Source: Marinomonas mediterranea MMB-1
Lineage (GTDB): Bacteria > Pseudomonadota > Gammaproteobacteria > Pseudomonadales > Marinomonadaceae
Assembly (NCBI RefSeq): GCF_000192865.1
Contig: NC_015276.1
Span: 1,116,001 to 1,180,000 of the forward strand
Length of the DNA stretch: 64,000 bases
Direction of reading: 5' to 3'
A program made the position numbers and the translations under genes. The notes under the pieces were generated by a model. The model searched no databases and had not been told where the DNA came from. It saw nothing but the letters and a program-made list of their open reading frames with translations. Each line of letters opens with the position of its first letter. The first letter of the stretch is position 1. Positions 51,791 to 58,084 of this stretch are shown here, piece by piece.

Positions 51791-52414
51791 ATGACTACAT
51801 TGACTGCCGCTCAGGTAATGACTGCAACCCCTGTTGTCCCCGTTATCGTTGTAGATGATGTTGAACAGGCGGTATCGTTAGGAAAGGCATTGGTCGCTGG
51901 TGGTGTGCCAGTGTTAGAAGTGACATTACGAACCGATGCGGCGCTTGAAGCCATTGCTGCGCTTAGGAAAGAAGTACCAGAAGCGATTGTTGGTGCGGGA
52001 ACTGTATGTTCCCGTGAGCAATATGTGAAAGCAATTGAAGCTGGGTCTCAGTTTGTTATTAGCCCGGGAATGACGGCTGATTTGCTTGCAGTAGGTAAAG
52101 AGTACGATGTGCCTTATCTACCTGCTGTCGCAACAATCTCAGATATTCTATTGGGCATGGAGTATGGTTACGATCATTTTAAGTTTTTCCCAGCGGAGGT
52201 GAATGGTGGTGTCAAAGCGCTTAAAGCCTTTGGGGGGCCGTTGCCTCAAATCAAGTTTTGCCCAACGGGTGGTATTAGTGCCGCTAACTTTAAAGACTAT
52301 CTAGCGCTTAACAATGTATTGTGTGTAGGTGGTTCTTGGATCGTTCCAACGGATCTAGTTCGTGCGGGTAAGTGGGATGAAATTACTGAACTAGCCAAGT
52401 CGGTTAACTCATAG
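51791..52414 (+). CDS. eda: 2-keto-3-deoxy-6-phosphogluconate aldolase
   Basis: Cleaves KDPG to pyruvate and glyceraldehyde 3-phosphate, closing the Entner-Doudoroff pathway. 207 residues: VVDDVEQAVSLGKALVAGGV, VLEVTLRTDAALEAI with the catalytic Glu, VGAGTVCSREQY, and FKFFPAEVNGG containing the Schiff-base Lys. Sixteen bases after zwf and followed by a terminator. edd is not in the window. Confidence 0.97.
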   Translation: MTTLTAAQVMTATPVVPVIVVDDVEQAVSLGKALVAGGVPVLEVTLRTDAALEAIAALRKEVPEAIVGAGTVCSREQYVKAIEAGSQFVISPGMTADLLAVGKEYDVPYLPAVATISDILLGMEYGYDHFKFFPAEVNGGVKALKAFGGPLPQIKFCPTGGISAANFKDYLALNNVLCVGGSWIVPTDLVRAGKWDEITELAKSVNS

Positions 52415-52442
52415 CCCCGTTTGACCTTGATTGTAGAAACAT

Positions 52443-52472
52443 AAAAGCCGCGCTTTCTGTCGCGGCTTTTTA
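52443..52472 (+). terminator. Rho-independent terminator of glk-zwf-eda
   Basis: AAAAGCCGCG / CGCGGCTTTT with an eight-base loop and T-run, 29 bases after the eda stop. Confidence 0.9.
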
Positions 52473-52531
52473 TTATGTCTGGCACAGGGTAGTTATAGTC
52501 AGATTTCCGCATAACACCTCTTTTTATAATG

Positions 52532-52579
52532 ACACCTAATAGGTTATGTTTCGCTTCGACTACATAACCTATTAGGTGT
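52532..52579. other. Perfect 18-bp stem-loop without U-run, between eda and the HDOD gene
   Basis: ACACCTAATAGGTTATGT (52532-52549) and its exact complement ACATAACCTATTAGGTGT (52562-52579) flank a 12-base loop TTCGCTTCGACT. No T-run follows on either strand, and the eda operon already has its own terminator at 52443-52472. The element ends 11 bases before the stop codon of the convergent HDOD gene, so it lies in its 3' UTR. Confidence 0.9.
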
Positions 52580-52590
52580 ATCGTGTGTGG

Positions 52591-53415
52591 CTATGCGGCC
52601 ATTGATCCTAGGGCTTCACTTTTCTCTATAAGCTCGTTTAGGTTGCCTAATACCTCCATTGATATTCCAGCGGAAATCGCAACCTCAGCGGGGTAATTGC
52701 TGATGATATCTTCTATCGATACTTTTTTTCTGTGTGATTCCATAATATAAGACGCAATATAAAGTGCAGCTGACAATTTAGGAGCTTTTTCGTCAAGAGG
52801 TGTTTTTGAGTATGCTAATGAATCGACTAGTTGAGAAGGAAATTTCCAGCGGGTTAGCAATACTTGGCCCGCTTCAGTTGAAGTAAAGTTGAAGCGTTCC
52901 ATTTCGGCTTCTTCTCTTGTGCTTTTACCTTGTCGAACTAGCTCACGAATTACTTTAGCTCGATTTGGGTATGTTAGGTGTAATAGCAGTAAACCGATGT
53001 CATGTAGAACGCCTAGTGTAAAAGCGGCATCTTTATCAATGTCATTAGAATGTTCTGCGACCCATTTCGCGGCTTCAGCAACTTGAAAAGTCTCACTCCA
53101 AAATTGCTTAAGATCCAATCCTTCCACACTGTCGACAGAATTAGCGAAACCAGAAGCAATAACTAATGTTTTTAGACGGTCCATGCCCAATAGAATCGTT
53201 GCCTCTTCGATGGAGGAAACTTTTCGGGAAAGTCCAAAGTATGCGGAGTTTACGATTCTAAGGATTTTTAACGAGAGTGTTTGATCTTTCTTTACTTTAG
53301 TTGCTATTGCTTTGTATTCAGTACTAGGGCTATTTAAGTCAGTAATCAATTCACGAACGACTTCAGGTACATTTGGTAGTTTATCTGCTTGATTTAATAG
53401 GTCTTCGGGTTTCAT
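52591..53415 (-). CDS. HDOD domain protein
   Basis: 274 residues, one HDOD domain, a degenerate HD fold found in signalling proteins: LPNVPEVVRELITDLNSPST at the start, LSLKILRIVNSAYFGLSRKV, IEEATILLGMDRLKTLVIAS and AAFTLGVLHDIGLLLL. No catalytic domain is fused to it. HDOD proteins commonly act in motility, biofilm and stress regulation, which fits the nearby flagellar and GGDEF genes, but its partners are unknown. Confidence 0.9.
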   Translation of the reverse strand: MKPEDLLNQADKLPNVPEVVRELITDLNSPSTEYKAIATKVKKDQTLSLKILRIVNSAYFGLSRKVSSIEEATILLGMDRLKTLVIASGFANSVDSVEGLDLKQFWSETFQVAEAAKWVAEHSNDIDKDAAFTLGVLHDIGLLLLHLTYPNRAKVIRELVRQGKSTREEAEMERFNFTSTEAGQVLLTRWKFPSQLVDSLAYSKTPLDEKAPKLSAALYIASYIMESHRKKVSIEDIISNYPAEVAISAGISMEVLGNLNELIEKSEALGSMAA

Positions 53416-53668
53416 ACGGCTAATTCCTATTGAGTACGTAATTTCTAGAGTATCGAACTCAAAATTTAATGCTATGAAATAGGATAGTCAGTTTGTAATT
53501 TTTAGATAATAGTGTAATTTTTTTTAGCCAAATTAACTCGGGAGCGACCTAGAAAATTTCGATAATTTTCTTTATGTTTATGATATTACTATAAATTTTT
53601 TCTGTTATTGTTGCTTTTAGAATCCATCTAGAAGAGATTCGCTGTATTAGTATACGGACTCAAATACT

Positions 53669-54142
53669 TTAAATAAGTCGTGAATCTTCAATCGGATAAT
53701 AAACGTCTGCTGTATTGATAAGACTTGTCGCGGTGAGTTTTTCTACGCCATATACTTCAACGAGACAGCGGTATTTCCCCTTTATTTTGTCCGCCAATAT
53801 ACTGAAATCGCCATCGCCTGTGACGAGAATGACAACGTCGGATTCTTCAGCGTGCTCCATTACGTCAATTGTGATACCGACGTCCCAATCGCCTTTTGAA
53901 GAGCCATCTGCTCTTTGTATGTAAGGCTTTAATTTCACATCAAAACCAATTGCTCTTAGGATATTTTGAAATTGTTTTTGCTTTTCGTCGCCTCGGTCTA
54001 TCGCGTAGGCGTAGGCATTTTTTATGTCGTATTTCGATGACACTTCAGCCCAAAACGCATTGTAGTCAAAGCCACGACGGTAGGTTTGGCGAGTTGTATA
54101 GTAGATGTTTTGTACGTCGACAAAAATAGAGGCGGTTGTCAT
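53669..54142 (-). CDS. NYN domain (LabA-like) protein
   Basis: 157 residues from ATG 54142 (MTTASIFVDVQNIYYTTRQT). NYN domains are PIN-like nucleases; the acidic metal-site residues are visible in FVDVQNIYY, KGDWDVGITIDVMEH and VILVTGDGDFSILADKIKG. Cellular RNA targets are unknown. The frame stays open upstream as far as 54307, into the neighbouring miniature element, but that part matches the element's terminal sequence and not the NYN family. Confidence 0.88.
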   Translation of the reverse strand: MTTASIFVDVQNIYYTTRQTYRRGFDYNAFWAEVSSKYDIKNAYAYAIDRGDEKQKQFQNILRAIGFDVKLKPYIQRADGSSKGDWDVGITIDVMEHAEESDVVILVTGDGDFSILADKIKGKYRCLVEVYGVEKLTATSLINTADVYYPIEDSRLI

Positions 54143-54164
54143 GTGTTGTCCAGAAAGAGAAAGT

Positions 54165-54197
54165 AGCCAATAGGTTAACACATTAAACCTATTGGCT
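54165..54197 (-). terminator. Stem-loop between the NYN gene and the miniature element, possible displaced terminator
   Basis: AGCCAATAGGTT (54165-54176) is exactly complementary to AACCTATTGGCT (54186-54197), nine-base loop. On the minus strand the stem is followed by ACTTTCTCTTTC, a pyrimidine-rich but imperfect U-run. It may have been the terminator of the ABC operon before the element inserted between them. Confidence 0.5.
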
Positions 54198-54207
54198 TGA
54201 AAACTAG

Positions 54208-54533
54208 GGAAGGTGTGAACAAGTCCACTGGCTTCAGCGTGTGGATAACGCTTCTTTATTCGAGGCAGGTGTTTCAAGGCCAAATGCCGCCGTCCAATAT
54301 TGAGCATATTGGCAAGAAAGTTAACAAAGAATTAAAGAGAGTTTAGCCCTCGCTCGGCAACTGCTCCTGCGTTGCCCTAATGACCTACATCCATGTAGGC
54401 CTCCTTCGGGTCTTTCAGAGAAGCAGTCTATCTTCGTTAAGAGTGATTGAAAGGTATTAACATTCCTGCTCACTCTCGCCTTAATAGATTGTTTCTCTGA
54501 TAAGACAGCTCACAAGGCTTATTCGTACCTTCC
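54208..54533. mobile_element. IS5-type miniature inverted-repeat element (copy 2) with CTAG target duplication
   Basis: 326 bp bounded by inverted ends GGAAGGTGTGAACAAGTC (left) and GGAAGGTACGAATAAGCC (right, complement), 14 of 18 matching, both like the IS5 terminal repeat. The four bases CTAG flank it on both sides (54204-54207 and 54534-54537), the YTAR target duplication of the IS5 group. No transposase is encoded, so it would depend on an IS5-family enzyme elsewhere. The interior contains a CTACAT-CC-ATGTAG hairpin and shares blocks with copy 1 at 38621-38895. The right CTAG contains the TAG stop of the ABC ATPase gene. Confidence 0.92.
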
Positions 54534-55727
54534 CTAGGCTTCCAGCTCTTTTGGACTGAGAGCGTTCGCAAGCTCTAAATGAGTCAGAGTGCCTGCAACT
54601 TGGCTTTCTGCGTTGAGCACTGGTATGGCACTGTTGCTAGTAGAAAGGGCGATAGGCAGCACATCCTGAAGGTAGTCCTGTTCACCAACACTGTGTGTAT
54701 GGAGCAGGGGCGTTTTCGATAAGCCGCTTTCAAAGGTCGCAAAACTATTTGGCGTTACGACGCCTTGGAGTTCATTGTCTTTGGTCCAAATAATGGTGCT
54801 ATCTTCAGCGGATGTAAGGTGTGCTTTCAAATCGTCTGCGGAATGACAGTCGATAACATCTTGCCCTTGTGTGTTCATGACATGACTCACTTTCAAGGCT
54901 TTTGCTCGGTTTACGTCTTTGGCAAAGTCTCTTACGTAATCGTCAATTGGGTTCAAAATGATGTCTTCAGGCGTGCCTACTTGTACCATTTCGCCATCTT
55001 TTAGAACGGCGATACGGTCGCCTAAACGCAATGCTTCATCTAAGTCATGTGTGATGAATACAATCGTTTTGTGTAGCCGTTTTTGTAGCTCGATTAATTG
55101 GCTTTGCATGTCGTAACGAATTAATGGGTCGAGCGCGGAAAACGCTTCATCCATTAATAGAATTTCGGCATCGGTACATAAGGCGCGAGCTAGGCCGACG
55201 CGTTGTTGTTGTCCACCAGATAGCTGAGAAGGATATTGGTCTTCGTACCCTTCCAGACCCACTGTTTCTAACCATTCTTTGGCTTTCTCGGACCAACTTT
55301 CACGCTTTTCGCCTTTAATGGATAATCCGTAGCCAACATTATCTAACACACAACGGTGGGGCATCAGGCCGAAGTGTTGAAAAACCATTGACATTTTATG
55401 TCGGCGAAATTCAACTAAATCCTTCGCGGAGAGCGTCAGTATGTCGTCGCCTTCGACTTTTATCTTTCCGGCAGTAGGATCGATCAATCGATTAAAGTGA
55501 CGAATAAGCGTGGATTTACCAGAGCCAGACAGCCCCATAATGACGAAAATTTCGCCACGCTTCACAGAAAGGTTGATGTCTCGAAGTCCAACAGTGTGGC
55601 CAGTCTCAGCAAGAACATCACTTTTGCTCATACCTTGCTTTACTTTAGGCAGTACGCTTTTTGGCGATGAGCCAAATATCTGATAAAGCGATTCTATTTC
55701 AATAAGTGGAGACGTTGAATTATCCAT
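54534..55727 (-). CDS. Glycine betaine/choline/proline-type ABC transporter ATPase
   Basis: 397 residues. Walker A IMGLSGSGKST, signature QLSGGQQQRVGLARAL, Walker B ILLMDEAFSALDPL, and the ProV/OpuA-type N-terminal extension (LPKVKQGMSKSDVLAETGHT). The C-terminal part, about 275-397, is CBS-like. It powers import by the adjacent permease. Its start overlaps the permease end by eight bases, and its TAG stop lies within the CTAG target duplication of the miniature element. ProV or ChoV type; the substrate is not decided by the sequence. Confidence 0.92.
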   Translation of the reverse strand: MDNSTSPLIEIESLYQIFGSSPKSVLPKVKQGMSKSDVLAETGHTVGLRDINLSVKRGEIFVIMGLSGSGKSTLIRHFNRLIDPTAGKIKVEGDDILTLSAKDLVEFRRHKMSMVFQHFGLMPHRCVLDNVGYGLSIKGEKRESWSEKAKEWLETVGLEGYEDQYPSQLSGGQQQRVGLARALCTDAEILLMDEAFSALDPLIRYDMQSQLIELQKRLHKTIVFITHDLDEALRLGDRIAVLKDGEMVQVGTPEDIILNPIDDYVRDFAKDVNRAKALKVSHVMNTQGQDVIDCHSADDLKAHLTSAEDSTIIWTKDNELQGVVTPNSFATFESGLSKTPLLHTHSVGEQDYLQDVLPIALSTSNSAIPVLNAESQVAGTLTHLELANALSPKELEA

Positions 55728-56619
55728 TCTGATTGTCTCCTAAATGCCTTTGTGCTCTTTTTGCATAACTCTGAGAAACTCGGTCAAACATAATTGCCAA
55801 TGCGACAATGGCTAAGCCATTCAATAGTCCAAGGGTGAAGTATTGGTTGGTAATGGATTTTAAAACGGGTTGTCCGAGGCCTTTTACCCCAATCATCGAT
55901 GCGATAACGACCATTGCTAGCGCCATCATAATTGTTTGGTTAATTCCCGCCATAATTGTTGGCATGGCAAGCGGTAGCTGAACTCCGAACAGACGTTGTG
56001 TGGGCGTCGCACCGTATGCTGTGGCCGCTTCGAGCGTTTCATGTGGGACCAGTCGAATCCCCAAGTTTGTCAGTCGAATAACTGGCGGGATGGCGTAAAT
56101 AATAACGGCGATCAAACCTGGTATTTTACCAATGCCAAGCAACATAACGACCGGAATCAAGTACACGAAAGCGGGCATAGTCTGCATTATATCAAGCAGA
56201 GGCGTGATGATGGATTGGGCTCTATTAGAGCGCGCCATAAGAATTCCAATCGGAACGCCGATAGCGATGGATAAGAAGGTACACACCGTAATAATACTCA
56301 ATGTGCGCATCGTATCTTCCCACATGCCGAAGTAGCCAATAGCGAGCAAAGAGGCAGTGACGCCTAAGCTTAGTTTCCAAGAACGGCTTAGAAAAAAGAC
56401 GAGACCGGCGATTATTCCAAGGATAAGCCACCAAGGTGTATTTAGAAGAAGATTTTCAAACCAGATTAGAAATGAAAGTAGGGGGTCAAAGAACGCTTCG
56501 ATTTGGTCACCGTAAGCGCGGGAGAAATCTCGATAAGTACCATCTAGTGCTTTTCGTATTCCCAATAGTTCCCTACGGCTCATATCTGGGAATTCAGTTA
56601 ACCAGGATTGATCAGACAT
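55720..56619 (-). CDS. Glycine betaine/choline/proline-type ABC transporter permease
   Basis: 299 residues with at least five membrane segments (WWLILGIIAGLVFFL, LLAIGYFGMWED, LSIITVCTFLSIAIGVPIGI and following) and the binding-protein-dependent transport signature around YGATPTQRLFGVQLPLAMPT (EAA-like loop). ProW/ChoW type. Located between the binding protein and ATPase genes in one operon. Confidence 0.92.
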   Translation of the reverse strand: MSDQSWLTEFPDMSRRELLGIRKALDGTYRDFSRAYGDQIEAFFDPLLSFLIWFENLLLNTPWWLILGIIAGLVFFLSRSWKLSLGVTASLLAIGYFGMWEDTMRTLSIITVCTFLSIAIGVPIGILMARSNRAQSIITPLLDIMQTMPAFVYLIPVVMLLGIGKIPGLIAVIIYAIPPVIRLTNLGIRLVPHETLEAATAYGATPTQRLFGVQLPLAMPTIMAGINQTIMMALAMVVIASMIGVKGLGQPVLKSITNQYFTLGLLNGLAIVALAIMFDRVSQSYAKRAQRHLGDNQNG

Positions 56620-56650
56620 AGTTGTCTCTAATTTACATAATTAAAACGGA

Positions 56651-56691
56651 ATTATAAAAAAGGGGGGCGTTGTGTCCCCGTTTTTTATAAT
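56651..56691 (-). terminator. Hairpin with U-run between binding protein and permease genes
   Basis: On the minus strand GGGG-ACACAACG-CCCC within longer A/T-rich flanks ATTATAAAAAA / TTTTTTATAAT, followed by CCTTTTTT. It lies directly after the binding-protein stop and probably acts as a partial terminator or 3' stabiliser, raising binding-protein expression above the membrane subunits. Confidence 0.7.
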
Positions 56692-56694
56692 GTG

Positions 56695-57699
56695 TTATAG
56701 GTTGTCTAGCGCTTTATTTAGCTTCGCTTTGACATCCGCACTGACCCAGTCAGACCATAGATCTGAATGCTCAAACATGAAGTTCTCAGCGGCGTATTTA
56801 CCGTCAGCTTGATTGTCTTCCATCCAAGCTAAAAGACCATTCATGGTAGCATTGGTAAACGCACGCTTGCTTAGGTACTCGTAAGCTTCAGGCGCTTTGT
56901 CTGCCAGTGAGCTAGTGATAACGGTTTGTACCAAGGAAGGTGGGTACATGGTCGGTTTAGGAGACAAGCAGTCTTCTTGAGTCGTACAGCTTGTAAACTC
57001 TTCTTTATCGACACCAGAGCCAAAATCAACTTTGACCATTTCATATTTACCGAGTACCGCAGTTGGTGCCCAGTAATAGCCGAACCAGCCTTCTTTGCGC
57101 TCATAAGCTTTTGCGATAGAACCTGAAAGGCCTGCACCGGAACCTGGATCAATCAAGTCAAACCCTGCATCACCTAGGTTCATGGCACGGAATAAATTCT
57201 CTGCTGAAATCTGGCAGTTCCACCCAGCTGGACAGCCGTAAAAGGCGTGCTTGGAATCGTCTTCTGGGTGAGGGAATTCTTTTGCGTATTTGATAACGCC
57301 TTCGATCGTTGCCATTTCAGGGTGTTCTTCAACTAAATAGGAAGGTACCCAAAAGCCTTCTTCACCGCCGTCTGAAAGGGATTTACCTGCGACTTTTAAG
57401 CGCCCTTCTTTGACACCTTTTTCAAGCAGGTCTTTTAAAGCGTTTGACCAAAGTTCAGGCGCAATATCAGGCTGGCCTTTTTCGATCATGGATGTGCCCG
57501 TTGCCATAGTGTCGCCAGGTACGAGTTCAGCGTCACAGCCATAGCCGTGTTCTAAAATGAACTGGTCGATGTTGGCGATTAAAGAAGCAGAGTTCCAGTT
57601 CATGTCTGCAATGGTTACTTTGCCACATTCGTGATGCGCTGCAAAGGCGCTGGAAGCCCCCATTGCAATGGTTAGTGAAAGAAGAATTTTACTCTTCAT
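56695..57699 (-). CDS. Glycine betaine/choline/proline ABC transporter substrate-binding protein
   Basis: 334 residues with signal peptide (LLSLTIAMGASSAFA|AHHE). The mature protein follows the OpuAC/ProX-type family: GKVTIADMNWNSASLIANID, WVPSYLVEEHPEM, ENLFRAMNLGD and GYYWAPTAVLGKYEM, with several Trp residues that could form a quaternary-ammonium aromatic box. Two Cys pairs (YGCPAGWNC, SCTTQEDC) could form disulfides. First gene of the operon; AAAGGAACC precedes its start. Betaine, choline, proline betaine or another zwitterion are all possible substrates. Confidence 0.9.
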   Translation of the reverse strand: MKSKILLSLTIAMGASSAFAAHHECGKVTIADMNWNSASLIANIDQFILEHGYGCDAELVPGDTMATGTSMIEKGQPDIAPELWSNALKDLLEKGVKEGRLKVAGKSLSDGGEEGFWVPSYLVEEHPEMATIEGVIKYAKEFPHPEDDSKHAFYGCPAGWNCQISAENLFRAMNLGDAGFDLIDPGSGAGLSGSIAKAYERKEGWFGYYWAPTAVLGKYEMVKVDFGSGVDKEEFTSCTTQEDCLSPKPTMYPPSLVQTVITSSLADKAPEAYEYLSKRAFTNATMNGLLAWMEDNQADGKYAAENFMFEHSDLWSDWVSADVKAKLNKALDNL

Positions 57700-58084
57700 A
57701 TTGGTTCCTTTAGATAATTATTTTAAGTCGATTTGGTCACGTTAGTCAGCCCGATTGATAATGATATTCAGTCGGAGAGTGTTACGTTTCTTTTATTAAT
57801 TTACATCTCTAACCTTTATAGATCAAATTATTAGCGAATTTTTGTCTAATAAAACAACAAAAAAGGATGATATCAGTGTAAATATTGAGCGAAATTCTGT
57901 TCTGGGAAGGGTTGATTCTCATGAGATTGTTAGATCTCAAACTACTTTTAGTGTTTTGTTGTAGCGACGGTTTATCACTAAATAAATTGAAGGGATTAGT
58001 CTGAAAATAGAGCGCTAGAGTTTTCTCATTTCATGCCCTACTGGAGGTAGTTGGTGGGGCATGAAATGAGCGTGTTAAGAAGGG
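57700..58084. other. Intergenic region with candidate operator upstream of the ABC transporter
   Basis: A 25-base imperfect palindrome at 57751-57775 (outer arms CCGA/TCGG, inner TGA...TCA) lies 52-76 bases upstream of the binding-protein start. On the minus strand CTGACT, 18 bases, TAAAAT is a possible promoter between it and the start. The rest (57780-58020) is A/T-rich and I see no gene; 58025-58070 holds a separate stem-loop. Confidence 0.4.
58025..58070. other. Perfect 14-bp stem-loop after the TonB receptor gene, no U-run
   Basis: CTCATTTCATGCCC (58025-58038) and GGGCATGAAATGAG (58057-58070) flank an 18-base loop. It is 14 bases after the receptor stop codon on the minus strand, the position of a terminator, but is followed by AAAACTC and not by T's. 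Confidence 0.85.

Noticed and set aside
54143..54307. N-terminal extension of the NYN gene to 54307
   Set aside because: The extension is translated from the hairpin region and the miniature element's end; family proteins begin at the ATG at 54142.
57754..57772. GATAATGATATTCAGTC-like Fur box upstream of the ABC binding-protein gene
   Set aside because: About 14 of 19 bases match but the right half is poor, the symmetry extends further as a different palindrome, and iron control of a betaine-type transporter is unexpected.
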